NCBI GenBank assembly: GCA_015222755.1
Contig: JADFVX010000051.1
Coordinates: 1 to 22,394, forward strand
Direction of reading: 5' to 3'
Origin: Pseudomonadota bacterium
Lineage (GTDB): Bacteria; Desulfobacterota; JADFVX01
DNA: 22,394 nucleotides
Shown here: in pieces, positions 1 to 9,000 of the stretch
How positions within the stretch are numbered: position 1 is the first letter of the stretch
Layout of the letters: each line of letters opens with the position of its first letter
Translations under genes and position numbers: made by a program
The notes under the pieces: model-generated
Seen by the model: only the letters and a program-made list of their open reading frames with translations
What the model was told of the DNA's origin: nothing
Databases searched by the model: none

Positions 1-68
1 TCAATTTCAAGCACTTTTCTGACAATCAATTTTATATCGGGAGAGTCACAAACTAATAAGGCATTCAT
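1..68 (-). CDS. Receiver-domain (response-regulator-like) protein, N-terminal fragment cut by window edge
   Basis: Reading leftward from an ATG at 68, the 22 complete codons visible give a peptide that matches the first beta strand and helix of CheY-like receiver domains: LLVCDSP, then DIKLIVRKVLE, comparable to the usual LVVDDSP..R..VR..L pattern. An in-frame TAA a few codons upstream of the ATG leaves no other ordinary start. The Shine-Dalgarno is weak (AGAAG). In canonical receivers two adjacent acidic residues here help bind Mg2+; this protein has Cys-Asp instead of Asp-Asp, so phosphorylation chemistry may be altered. The phosphorylated Asp and any output domain lie outside the window, so it could be a single-domain protein or a longer regulator. 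The assignment rests on about 20 residues and is tentative. Confidence 0.55.
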   Translation of the reverse strand, partial: MNALLVCDSPDIKLIVRKVLEI

Positions 69-153
69 AATATGCTTCTGTATGATTTATATTTAAGTTC
101 GTCACAGCAGATTTATGTTTAAGACTACAAATGATACAATAAACCTTGAATAG

Positions 154-174
154 AAAAAACTAGCCTGCCGGCTA
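154..174 (-). terminator. Rho-independent terminator-like hairpin
   Basis: On the minus strand a perfect 5-bp stem TAGCC/GGCTA with a 4-base loop is followed by G and six T residues. It lies upstream of the receiver gene rather than after any recognisable minus-strand gene, so it may be the leftover of a gene lost during the IS-associated rearrangement. The stem is short and the call is weak. Confidence 0.3.
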
Positions 175-302
175 AAAACTTGCATTTATTAGCCAGTAAG
201 ACTTCGATTCAACTAATAATTGCAATTCATTTTAAAAGGAAAGAAAGGCTTAGCTGGTGCAAGATCCTAGGTTTTTCAATCCAACCAAAAAGGAGAGAGA
301 TT

Positions 303-356
303 ATGAATAAATATACCCAGCTAACCGAACTACAACGATACCAGATTGAAGCATGA
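303..356 (+). pseudogene. IS30-family transposase, 5'-end relic (17 codons then stop)
   Basis: A perfect Shine-Dalgarno (AAGGAGAG at about 290-297) precedes an ATG reading MNKYTQLTELQRYQIEA and then TGA. The pattern Y-x-Q-L-T-x-x-x-R-Y-x-I-x-A is the signature opening of IS30-family transposases, which continue ALLKAG or similar into a helix-turn-helix. Restoring one base at the stop would give ALKKA, still in keeping with the family, but homology fades within a few codons. The DDE catalytic core is absent up to yebC at 532. This is therefore the left end of a degraded or internally deleted insertion sequence, not a working element. The recognition rests on a short peptide, but its match and the intact ribosome binding site make chance unlikely. 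Confidence 0.65.
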
Positions 357-472
357 AAGAAAGCAAAAAAAATTACTCACTCTACCCTTCCCAATCACAG
401 CCTCTTTAGAATCAGAGATAAAAGTCTGTTCACACCCACCTCCCCATACAAAACCATGGATTCATTTTCACT

Positions 473-500
473 TTAACAAGGCTTTTCAATATGGTAGTAT
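473..500 (+). promoter_or_regulatory. Possible sigma70 promoter for yebC-ruvCAB
   Basis: TTAACA (473-478) and TAGTAT (495-500) are separated by 16 bases and end about 30 bases before the yebC start. The -35 box matches 5 of 6 consensus positions and the -10 box 4 of 6. An alternative pairing, TTCACT with TATGGT, overlaps it. Either would transcribe the yebC-ruvC-ruvA-ruvB run. Confidence 0.35.
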
Positions 501-531
501 CGTAACCCACTATAGAACCTGGAGGTAATTT

Positions 532-1281
532 GTGGCTGGACATAGTAAATGGAAAAACATCCAAAGAAGAAAAGGCGCTGTAGATGCCAAGCGGGGAAAG
601 GCATTTACAAGACTTGCAAAAGAGGTGATCGTAGCTGCCAAGATAGGCGGAGGTGACCCTGCCGGGAATGCACGTCTCAGGAGTGCCATTGCCGCCGCAA
701 AGGCGGAGAACATGCCTAAGGACAATATTGAAAAGGCAATCAAGAAGGGTACCGGCGAGATAGAAGGCGTTAACTATGAGGAATGCACCTATGAAGGCTA
801 TGGCCCGGGTGGTGTGGCTATCCTCCTCGAAGTCATGACTGACAACAAGAACAGAACACTCCCTGAGGTAAGGGCAGCATTTAATAAAAACAATGGCAAT
901 ATTGGTGAAAGCGGCTCTGTTGCCTGGATATTCGAAAGGAAGGGGCTTATCACGATCAATGCCTCGGATACTACCGAAGACGACCTTATGGAGGCAGCAC
1001 TTGATGCAGGGGCTGAAGATATAGTAACAGAAGACGATACATTTGAGGTCTATACCGACCAGTCCGCCTTTGAGGACGTAAGGCAGGCCATTGAAGACGC
1101 AGGTATAGCTACCCTGTCTGCAGAAATAACGATGAGGCCCCAAAATACCATCAAACTTGAAGCTAAAGAGGCGGGGCAAATGCTCAACCTGATGGAGAAA
1201 CTTGAAGACCTGGACGACGTACAGAAAGTACACGCAAACTTCGACATCTCCGATGAGGTCCTGGAGGCCATGGAGGTCTAA
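532..1281 (+). CDS. yebC: YebC/PmpR family protein (transcriptional regulator / translation factor)
   Basis: The 249-residue protein opens with the family hallmark MAGHSKWKNIQRRKGAVDAK and has the full family length (about 240-250). The middle contains YEGYGPGGVAI followed by TDNKNRT, both highly conserved in YebC proteins, and the C-terminal part has the usual acidic alpha/beta modules. Family members are cytosolic; some have been described as DNA-binding regulators (PmpR, also effects on ruvC expression) and others as translation factors easing ribosome stalling, so the biochemical role here is open. The start is GTG at 532, preceded by GGAGGT at 521-526, which fixes it. The gene heads the ruvCAB cluster, a very common arrangement, with a 9-base gap to ruvC, so co-transcription is expected. 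Confidence 0.97.
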   Translation: MAGHSKWKNIQRRKGAVDAKRGKAFTRLAKEVIVAAKIGGGDPAGNARLRSAIAAAKAENMPKDNIEKAIKKGTGEIEGVNYEECTYEGYGPGGVAILLEVMTDNKNRTLPEVRAAFNKNNGNIGESGSVAWIFERKGLITINASDTTEDDLMEAALDAGAEDIVTEDDTFEVYTDQSAFEDVRQAIEDAGIATLSAEITMRPQNTIKLEAKEAGQMLNLMEKLEDLDDVQKVHANFDISDEVLEAMEV

Positions 1282-1290
1282 GGCAGTCTC

Positions 1291-1794
1291 TTGATTACAC
1301 TAGGGATAGACCCGGGAACAAGGGTAATGGGATACGGCATCGTCGAAGGGATAGGCAGCCGCCTGAAGCACATCGACAACGGCGCCATATTTACAAAGAC
1401 AGGCGACCATCTCTCTATTCGCCTGAAACAGATATACGATTCCCTGACGGAGCTTATTGAAAAACACCAGCCCGATGTAGTCTCAATAGAGGACATCTTT
1501 TACGCAAAGAACGTAAAAAGCGCCCTCAAACTCGGACATGCCCGCGGTGTAGCTATGCTTGCCGGAGCTAATGCCGGGCTGGAGATCTTTGAGTATACTC
1601 CAACGGCCATAAAATCGGCTGTAGTCGGTTTTGGGCGCGCGGAGAAGGGTCAGGTGCAGCAAATGGTAAAGATGCTTTTAAATCTCCCTGAACCGCCACA
1701 GGAAGACGCAGCCGACGCCCTTGCAGCAGCCATATGCCACATCAATACGGCTGGAACACAAAAATCCAATGCACTCCTAAGGCAAAAAAGATGA
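1291..1794 (+). CDS. ruvC: Holliday junction endodeoxyribonuclease RuvC
   Basis: RuvC is the Mg2+-dependent endonuclease that resolves Holliday junctions during recombinational repair, acting with RuvAB. The 167-residue product has family length and all four catalytic acidic residues: Asp7 in GIDPGT, Glu67 in SIEDIFY, and Asp139 and Asp142 in the C-terminal QEDAADALA motif. The start is TTG at 1291, ten bases past the yebC stop, with only a weak AGGCAG-type ribosome site; the reading MITLGIDPGT matches the normal N-terminus, so this start is secure by homology. Its last codons overlap the ruvA start by four bases (ATGA), implying translational coupling. Confidence 0.97.
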   Translation: MITLGIDPGTRVMGYGIVEGIGSRLKHIDNGAIFTKTGDHLSIRLKQIYDSLTELIEKHQPDVVSIEDIFYAKNVKSALKLGHARGVAMLAGANAGLEIFEYTPTAIKSAVVGFGRAEKGQVQQMVKMLLNLPEPPQEDAADALAAAICHINTAGTQKSNALLRQKR

Positions 1795-2396
1795 TAGCCA
1801 GGCTTTCAGGCAAACTTACACAAAAATCCGTGGAACACCTTATAGTCTCCGTTGGCGGCGTAGGTTATGAGGTGCATGTACCTCTATCAACCTTCTACGC
1901 AATACCCGAAGAGGGAGAAGAGCTTGAACTCCTTATCTATACACACGTCAAAGAGGACGTGCTCAAGCTATTCGGATTTCTCACACCTTCGGAAAAGGAT
2001 CTATTTATAAAACTTATCGGCGTATCCGGCGTAGGCCCGAAGCTTGCCCTCAACATACTTTCAGGCATAGAAAGCAGTGACCTTGCGGGAGCCATAAAAA
2101 ATGGCGACATTGCACGCCTCAACAGTATCCCTGGAGTAGGCAAAAAGACAGCAGAGCGTCTTATCCTTGAGTTAAAGGACAAGATTAAGCTTGAAGACTT
2201 AAGCAGCGAAGATGACACTACAATATCGCCACCATCTGGAGGAGTATTTGATGATGCCCTTTCCGCCCTGATCAATCTGGGCTATAAAAAGGGAGACCTT
2301 GAAAAGACCCTTGATTCTATCGCCAGGAACAGCGATTCCGCAGAGTGGGCAGTAGAAAAACTTCTGAAGGAAGCGCTAAAGATGATGGCTAAATAG
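1791..2396 (+). CDS. ruvA: Holliday junction branch migration protein RuvA
   Basis: RuvA tetramers bind four-way DNA junctions and load the RuvB motor. The product is 201 residues from the ATG at 1791, which overlaps the ruvC stop as ATGA; a longer in-frame extension back to 1734 lies inside ruvC and does not resemble RuvA. The N-terminal OB domain begins MIARLSGKLTQK and contains VGGVGYEV. The two helix-hairpin-helix motifs are clear: LIGVSGVGPKLALNIL and LNSIPGVGKKTAERLI. After an acidic linker, the flexible C-terminal domain III that contacts RuvB follows (ALINLGYKKGDLEKTL). Everything expected is present. Confidence 0.97.
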   Translation: MIARLSGKLTQKSVEHLIVSVGGVGYEVHVPLSTFYAIPEEGEELELLIYTHVKEDVLKLFGFLTPSEKDLFIKLIGVSGVGPKLALNILSGIESSDLAGAIKNGDIARLNSIPGVGKKTAERLILELKDKIKLEDLSSEDDTTISPPSGGVFDDALSALINLGYKKGDLEKTLDSIARNSDSAEWAVEKLLKEALKMMAK

Positions 2397-2397
2397 G

Positions 2398-3420
2398 ATG
2401 ACAGAAGAACGCATAATCAGCCCCGTCATTTCCGATGATGACAGCAACTATGACGCATCACTGAGGCCGAAAAACTTCGATGAATACATAGGCCAGTCAA
2501 AGGCAAAGGGCAACCTCTCTATATTCATCGAGGCAGCCAGCGCAAGGCAGGACGCCCTCGACCATGTACTGCTATACGGCCCTCCCGGCCTCGGCAAGAC
2601 CACCCTCTCCTGCATCATAGCATCGGAGCTTGGCGTCAACATAAAGACTGCCTCTGGCCCCTCCATAGAGAAGGCTGGAGATCTTGCCGCCATACTGACA
2701 AACCTGGAAGAACGTGACGTACTCTTTATCGACGAGATACATCGCCTGAGCAGCGTTGTAGAGGAGATACTCTACCCTGCCATGGAGGATTTCCAACTCG
2801 ACATCATGATAGGCCAGGGCCCAAGCGCAAGGAGCCTTAAGCTCGACCTCCCGAGGTTTACCCTGATCGGCGCAACTACCAGGGCGGGCCTCCTCACCTC
2901 ACCACTAAGAGACCGTTTCGGTGTCATATCCCGGCTTGAATTCTACAAACCCGAAGAGTTGCAGACCATAGTCAAACGTTCCGCCGGGCTTCTGAAGATA
3001 GAAATAGACGAAGAAGGCGCCTATGAGATCGCAAGACGTTCCCGTGGGACGCCGCGCATTGCCAACCGCCTGCTTAGACGTACAAGAGATTATGCAGAGG
3101 TTCGGGCAGACGGAAAGATAACTACAGAAGTAGCCGATGCGGCACTAAAGATGCTGGAAGTAGACAGTAAGGGTTTTGATGTTATGGACAGGAAGCTGCT
3201 TCTGGCAATAATAGAAAAATTCAGTGGCGGCCCAGTAGGCCTGGACACACTTGCTGCAGCAATCGGTGAACAGAGAGACACCATCGAAGATCTCTACGAG
3301 CCCTATCTTATACAGGAGGGCTTTTTAAACCGCACGCCAAGAGGAAGAGTTGCGACGGGCAACGCCTACAAGCATTTCGGACTTAATCAGCCGGAGGGGC
3401 CGCAAGGGACACTACTGTAG
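2398..3420 (+). CDS. ruvB: Holliday junction branch migration DNA helicase RuvB
   Basis: RuvB is the AAA+ hexameric motor that drives branch migration on junctions held by RuvA. The 340-residue product shows LRPKNFDEYIGQ near the N-terminus, Walker A GPPGLGKTT at residues 61-69, Walker B with DEIH at 112-115, the sensor-1 region IGATTRAGLL around 157-166, the SPLRDRFG arginine-finger segment at 168-175, GTPRIANRLLRR (sensor 2), and a C-terminal winged helix ending in PRGRVAT. The ATG at 2398 is one base after the ruvA stop, so translation is probably coupled. The next gene begins five bases after its stop. Confidence 0.98.
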   Translation: MTEERIISPVISDDDSNYDASLRPKNFDEYIGQSKAKGNLSIFIEAASARQDALDHVLLYGPPGLGKTTLSCIIASELGVNIKTASGPSIEKAGDLAAILTNLEERDVLFIDEIHRLSSVVEEILYPAMEDFQLDIMIGQGPSARSLKLDLPRFTLIGATTRAGLLTSPLRDRFGVISRLEFYKPEELQTIVKRSAGLLKIEIDEEGAYEIARRSRGTPRIANRLLRRTRDYAEVRADGKITTEVADAALKMLEVDSKGFDVMDRKLLLAIIEKFSGGPVGLDTLAAAIGEQRDTIEDLYEPYLIQEGFLNRTPRGRVATGNAYKHFGLNQPEGPQGTLL

Positions 3421-3425
3421 GACAA

Positions 3426-4574
3426 ATGAGAACTGCTGTTAAAATTGCTCTATATCTGTTTTTTTTCCTGGCACCTTTCATGGCAGTCTCCTTTTATTTT
3501 GATGGGAAGTTTAGACAATCAGAGTTTTACGAAATAACCAACTACTACAAAAAGAATGCAAACCAGTACAATCTGATTTTCCTTGGAGATAGTCGAACCT
3601 ATACTGGAATCCAACCTAAACTTATTGATCAAAGGCTCAAGACTACCTCTCTAAATATCGCAACTTTTGCAAACTGGATTCCGACTCAATACCCTCAGAT
3701 AGAAGAAATAATTTCATCAATACCTAAAGAAACCATTGTCGTTTGGTCTATTGGATACAATAATTTCCACAGAGTTGCAGACTGGCGGTGGGCTCATAAT
3801 TCCGTATATTTTATAGGGCTTCACAATATCGCATATTATATAAAGATTGGATTTCCTGTACGCGTTATCATTAATCACCTTTGGAAAACATCTTCCTTGA
3901 AGGAAGGGTTAACATGGGTGAAACAAGGCTATTTTTATGAATTCAGCACAAGCCTGAAACAAAATAAGTTTTCAGAAAAAACTACTACAAAGGCTCTCAA
4001 AAAAACAAACCCATACGCAAAAAACTACATTATCGATGGCAAAAAAATGAGCCTTTACCAGATCGAAGCCTCTTTAGAAAAAGACCCTTTCACATCAAAA
4101 TTTACCGAGGTAGTGGATGGTAGCGACATCACCTCCTTGGTCGTACATACAAAAAGAGGGAACTATGTTCGCATTGAATTATTGCCCGACTACTTCAGAG
4201 AAAAACAGCTTGAATGGTGGAATAAAAACAGAAGGCCTAAGGAGGCATATAAGCCCGAAGATTGCTACTGGAAACTATTTGTGGCGATACTGGATCTTTT
4301 TCAAAAAAACAATATAAAACTTATAGTCAATGAGATAGAAGAAGCGCCCTTTCACTACAATGAAAAAGGTTTTTATACAGAAGGACAAGCTTTTTCAAAT
4401 GAAAAAGTAAGGCCCTACGTCGAATCCAGGGGAATCCCATACATACGTGCAGACTTCAGCCAATTGGACGATAGTGATTATTTTGACTACAATCACCTCA
4501 ACTCTAAAGGTGGCCATAAATATGCTGAGCTTCTTTCAAATAAACTATATAAGACCATTATGAATTTTCGCTGA
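3426..4574 (+). CDS. SGNH-like membrane-anchored protein, partner of the adjacent MBOAT acyltransferase
   Basis: The product has 382 residues. An uncleaved signal-anchor-like hydrophobic segment spans about residues 7-23. Then IFLGDSRTY (nucleophile candidate Ser56 in GDSR, block I) follows, and near the C-terminus DYNHLNSKG supplies the Asp354-x-x-His357 pair of block V in SGNH esterase/acyltransferase folds. The protein is therefore probably periplasmic and anchored to the inner membrane. It directly precedes an MBOAT gene with an 8-base gap; AlgJ/AlgX with AlgI, and PatB with PatA, are known examples of such pairs acetylating extracellular polysaccharide. The substrate here is unknown. The ribosome site AGGA overlaps the ruvB stop codon. 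The codon composition is visibly A+T-richer than ruvB, hinting that the pair was acquired separately. The specific subfamily is not recognised. Confidence 0.75.
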   Translation: MRTAVKIALYLFFFLAPFMAVSFYFDGKFRQSEFYEITNYYKKNANQYNLIFLGDSRTYTGIQPKLIDQRLKTTSLNIATFANWIPTQYPQIEEIISSIPKETIVVWSIGYNNFHRVADWRWAHNSVYFIGLHNIAYYIKIGFPVRVIINHLWKTSSLKEGLTWVKQGYFYEFSTSLKQNKFSEKTTTKALKKTNPYAKNYIIDGKKMSLYQIEASLEKDPFTSKFTEVVDGSDITSLVVHTKRGNYVRIELLPDYFREKQLEWWNKNRRPKEAYKPEDCYWKLFVAILDLFQKNNIKLIVNEIEEAPFHYNEKGFYTEGQAFSNEKVRPYVESRGIPYIRADFSQLDDSDYFDYNHLNSKGGHKYAELLSNKLYKTIMNFR

Positions 4575-4582
4575 GAGCATCA

Positions 4583-6001
4583 ATGCTTTTTAACTCAATA
4601 GAATATCTCCTTTTTTTTATAACTATACTCCTAGGGAGCTGGCTGCTCTTCAGACTCCAGGCTGCCCGCCTTCTTCTATTGCTTGCAGCCAGCTATTATT
4701 TTTATGCTTCAAATAACCAATGGCTGATCCTTTTAATCATTGCATCCACGCAAATAGATTACTTTTGTGGCCTGATGATAGAAAAGAACAGGATGCAGAA
4801 AAAGAAAAAATTTTTCCTGATCCTGTCTCTCACTGGAAACCTCGGAATTCTAGGATTCTTTAAGTATACTAATTTTTTAACCGAAACTTTTGTAGACTCA
4901 ATAAATTTTTTCGGCGCCACACTCCCATCAGCCAGCCTTGATATTGCCCTTCCCGTTGGAATATCATTTTATACCTTTCAGAGTCTGAGCTATACGCTGG
5001 ACGTCTATTTCGGCAACATTAAGGCTGAAAAATCATGGCTAAGATTTTCTTTTTTCGTCGCTTTTTTCCCCCAACTTATTGCAGGCCCCATAGTTCGTGC
5101 AAAAGACTTTCTCCCCCAGACATGGACAAAGCCCTCTTTAAGCTTTAATGAGGCAGAAGAGGCTCTTTTTAAAATATTTAAGGGTTTATTTAAAAAGGTT
5201 GTCCTTGCAGACGTGCTTGCAATCTATGTGGATGGCATATTTTCTTCACCTGGAAATGCAAGCACAGTTTCAGCCTGGATTGGACTCTATGCATTCTCTT
5301 TTCAAATATACTTTGATTTTAGCGGTTACAGCGATATCGCAATTGGCTGTGCCAGATTGCTCGGCTTCCACCTTCCTATAAACTTCAAACGTCCATACGT
5401 CGCATCAAGCATCACCGACTTCTGGCGCCGCTGGCACATTTCACTTTCATCATGGCTGCGAGACTACCTTTACATCCCCTTGGGTGGAAATAAAATGAGA
5501 AGAAAATCCGGTATATATAAAAATATTATGCTAACCATGCTTATCGGTGGTCTTTGGCACGGAGCAGCTTTCAACTTTATCATCTGGGGAGGCATACAGG
5601 GCCTGCTGCTGGTTTTTGAAAGAGCAACGGGGATCTACAAAAAAGCTTATACTGAATTCAAACTAAGTCCAAAGATATTAATCCGTCAATTTATGACTTT
5701 TAATATAATAACGCTGCTTTGGTTATCTTTCCGCTCAGAAAACATACAATCTTTGGCAACTTATCTTGAAACGATGTTTACTTTTGGTGGACAATTTAAA
5801 GTGACAACGGCCGATATAAGCGTTTTAGGAATCATATTTTTCAGCTGGATGTTGCAATATATCTCAGAATACAGCAGAGCAGAGGCATTTTTAATAAGGC
5901 TGCCAGTTCCGGTAAAGGCACTAAGTTACGCGGTAATTTCCATTGTAATTTTTATCGTCAACGGAGAGACACCAAAACCTTTTGTTTATTTTCAATTTTA
6001 A
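4583..6001 (+). CDS. MBOAT family O-acyltransferase (AlgI/DltB-like)
   Basis: This polytopic inner-membrane protein of 472 residues has about ten hydrophobic segments and the AlgI-type signature set: FFPQLIAGPIVRAKDF (about 161-176), DFSGYSDIAIG (about 245-255), ITDFWRRWHISLSSWLRDYLY with His285, IPLGGNK, and GGLWHGAAFNFIIWG with the conserved catalytic His326. MBOAT proteins of this type move acyl groups across the membrane to surface polymers such as alginate, peptidoglycan or teichoic acid. The upstream SGNH-like protein is the likely partner that completes the transfer in the periplasm. No polysaccharide synthase lies nearby, so the acceptor cannot be named. The gene ends two bases before the convergent oxidoreductase gene. 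Confidence 0.92.
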   Translation: MLFNSIEYLLFFITILLGSWLLFRLQAARLLLLLAASYYFYASNNQWLILLIIASTQIDYFCGLMIEKNRMQKKKKFFLILSLTGNLGILGFFKYTNFLTETFVDSINFFGATLPSASLDIALPVGISFYTFQSLSYTLDVYFGNIKAEKSWLRFSFFVAFFPQLIAGPIVRAKDFLPQTWTKPSLSFNEAEEALFKIFKGLFKKVVLADVLAIYVDGIFSSPGNASTVSAWIGLYAFSFQIYFDFSGYSDIAIGCARLLGFHLPINFKRPYVASSITDFWRRWHISLSSWLRDYLYIPLGGNKMRRKSGIYKNIMLTMLIGGLWHGAAFNFIIWGGIQGLLLVFERATGIYKKAYTEFKLSPKILIRQFMTFNIITLLWLSFRSENIQSLATYLETMFTFGGQFKVTTADISVLGIIFFSWMLQYISEYSRAEAFLIRLPVPVKALSYAVISIVIFIVNGETPKPFVYFQF

Positions 6002-6003
6002 AA

Positions 6004-9000
6004 CTAAAGCAGCACCCTCTCTATCCCTTCCGTTTCCACCTTTGCAAGGAACTTTTTCTGCCAATCCTCACCCAGGCGGGCCTTTGCCATTTCAATGACA
6101 AGGAAACCGGCCTCGACGCCAGTCTCGTCTTCATAGCGGGAAAGCCCTTGCAGGCACGCAGGACATGATGTCAGGAGCTTCACATCCCCCTTGTGAGCAG
6201 TTTTTTCACCCCTAAGCACCGCTATACCCTTCTCAAGCTCTTCCTTCTTCCTGAAACGCAGTTGGTTTGAGATATCGGGACGTGAGACAGCAAGGGTACC
6301 GGACTCACCACAGCAGCGGTCGCTGAGCAACACATCAGAGCCCAGAAGCTTCGATACCACATCCTTTGGAGAATAACGCTTCATAGGACTGTGACAGGGG
6401 TCATGGAAGAGATATTTTATGCCGCCCTCCCCTTTTTCAGGCATCATGCCTTTTTCCATAAGATACTCGTGGATATCAAGGAGGCGGCATCCGGGGAATA
6501 TACGCTCAAATTCATAGGTCAGAAGCTGGTCGAGGCAGGTTCCGCAGGAAACGACAACGGTCTTTATATCCATGTAGTTAAGCGTAGTTGCAATACGGTG
6601 AAAAAGTATCCGGTTGTCTGTCGTTATCCTGTGGCCTTCCTTATGCCTCCCTGTAGCTATCTGGGGATAACCGCAGCAAAGGTAGCCCGGTGGCAAAACC
6701 GTCTCAGCACCGCTTTCTGCAAGCATGGCCAGTGTCGCCATACCTATATCACTGTAGAGCCGCTCTGAACCGCAGCCGGGAAAATAAAACACAGCATCAG
6801 AGTCTTCAGTTACCCTTGCAGGGTCTCTGAGAATAGGCACGGTAGCCGGGTCTTCCAGATCAAGCATGTCCCTAAGGGTTCTGTCAGGCACATTAACGCG
6901 CAGAGGTCGCTGCACCATATTCAGAGACTGCTTTATAAAACCTGGTTTTTCTACAGTAGCGTCAGGGAGTACTTCTCCAGCGGGTAGAATCCCAATAGTT
7001 TTGGCCGCTTCACCTGCTAAATTATTGGCCTTAAAGCCCCACTTGGCCATAGCATTTCTCATGATGCGTATCTTGCCGGGGTGTGTCGTATTTAGAAATG
7101 CGAAGGCCGCCAGCTCTCCGGGGGATCTCTTCTTCTCCCCGCAATCCGTCAATATCTTACGCATCTTTATTGTAACATCTCCAAAATCTATATTAACCGG
7201 GCACGGGGTCACACACTTATGGCATATAGTGCAGTGATCGGCCACATCTGCAAGATCTTGAAAATGCCTTCTTGATATACCTCGGCGTGTCTGCTCTTCA
7301 TAAAGAAACGCCTCTACGACAAGACCAGTGCCGAGTATCTTGTTGCGCGGTGAATATAAGAGGTTTGCTCTGGGCACATGTGTCATACAGACGGGCTTGC
7401 ACTTTCCGCAACGAAGACAATTACGTACGTCATCATTAAGCGCACCGAGTTCGCTTTCCTCAAGGATTATGGCTTCCTGTTCTACAAGTTTTAGTGAAGG
7501 AGTATATGCATTTTGAAGACCGGAACCCGGCATAAGCTTGCCACGATTAAAATGTCCCTCGGGATCAACCTTCTTCTTATACTCCACAAAGTCCGCCAGT
7601 TTTTCAGGGGCAAGGTAGTGTATCTTTGTAAGACCTATGCCATGTTCACCGGTAATGACCCCCCCCAGAGATCTGGCCAGTTTCATAATACGGTCAACCA
7701 TACGCTCTGCCTCGTGCAGCATCTCATAGTTCTGGGAATGCACGGGGATATTGGTATGTACATTTCCATCACCGGCATGCATGTGGAGCGCAATGAATAG
7801 CCTCTCATCCTTTATCCTATCGTGAATCGACTCTATGGCCTGCCTCACCTCCAGAAGATCACGACCGGAAAACACTTCAAAAAGCACATCGCCTACCTCA
7901 CGACGACAAGAGACCACAAGATCACGACGAAGCAGCAAGTCAACAAGCTTATCACCACTAACAAGCAGCCCTTTCTCAAGATCAGACAGTATATCTTTAC
8001 AGGAAGCGGCCTCTTCATCCAACCTGTCCATAATTGACTGCCATCGATTACGGGCAGCCACAACAAGCTCTACGGCCTGAACACGCTTGGCATCAAAAAT
8101 GGCCCGGCCCTCACTGCTATCTTCAAAACCATCGATATGTCTCGCCTCTTCCATCTTACCAGCAAGATATTCAAGCACTGCATCGGCAATTTTCACTTTG
8201 TTGCGGATAGATTGTTCAATATTGATGCACTCTATCTCCCTGTTGTAATCACCCAGCTTTTCAAGTGGGATGACAACATCTTCATTTATCTTGAATGCAT
8301 TTGTATGAGCGGATATTGCGGCAGTACGAGCTCTGTCCTGCCAGAAACTGCGGCAGGCCTCAGGGCTGGAGGCGATAAAACCTTCCCCTTCCCTTGCCTG
8401 AACAAAACGAACTATCTCCGCCGCCGCTTCATCTGCCAACTGCATATCATCGCTGGCTATGTCGGCAAGAAGCAGCATCTTCGGCCTGTCACGGCGCGCC
8501 GCCTTGGTAGAATACTTAACAGCCTTTATATAACGCTCGTCAAGGTGCTCAAGACCTGAGAGCACTACACCGTCCTTTGTCTTCATGTAGTCAAGTATCT
8601 CGACAATGGCAGGTACAGATCTGGATATATCCGAGGCAAAAAACTCAAGGCAGATAGTTCTCATATTTGTCGGCATACGGTGCAGGACAAAACGCGCAGA
8701 TGTGATAAGCCCGTCACAGCCCTCTTTCTGTATGCCCGGAAGACCATGCAAATACTTGTCAGTAACATCCTTGCCGAGCCCGGCCTTTCGAAATGCGCTG
8801 CCGGGGATATCAAGTTGTTCTGGATTACCTATAGCTGTCGTTCCATCGGCATCATAGCGTGTAATGCGGAAGCTGGCCGTCTCCTGATCGTGAATCTTGC
8901 CCATATTATGGTTAAGGCGGACAACCTCAAGCCACTGGGCATCGGGGGTAACCATTCGCCAGGAGGCAAGGTTGTCAAGGGTTGTGCCCCACAGAACGGC

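Larger units (their letters stand above)
69..531. other. Gene-poor left region with IS relic
   Basis: This A+T-rich stretch of 463 bases lies between the divergently oriented receiver fragment and yebC. It contains the terminator-like hairpin, the IS30 transposase relic and the probable yebC promoter listed separately. I see no intact gene. The open frame at 346-528 has no recognisable protein content, and the one running antisense through yebC (430-1233) is a by-product of yebC codon usage. Confidence 0.6.

Noticed and set aside
346..528. 60-codon plus-strand open frame before yebC
   Set aside because: No ribosome site, no recognisable domain, and it starts out of frame within the IS30 relic.
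430..1233. 267-codon minus-strand open frame antisense to yebC
   Set aside because: It is composed of Cys/Phe/Tyr-rich sequence with no family resemblance and lies wholly opposite the well-supported yebC; a codon-usage shadow.
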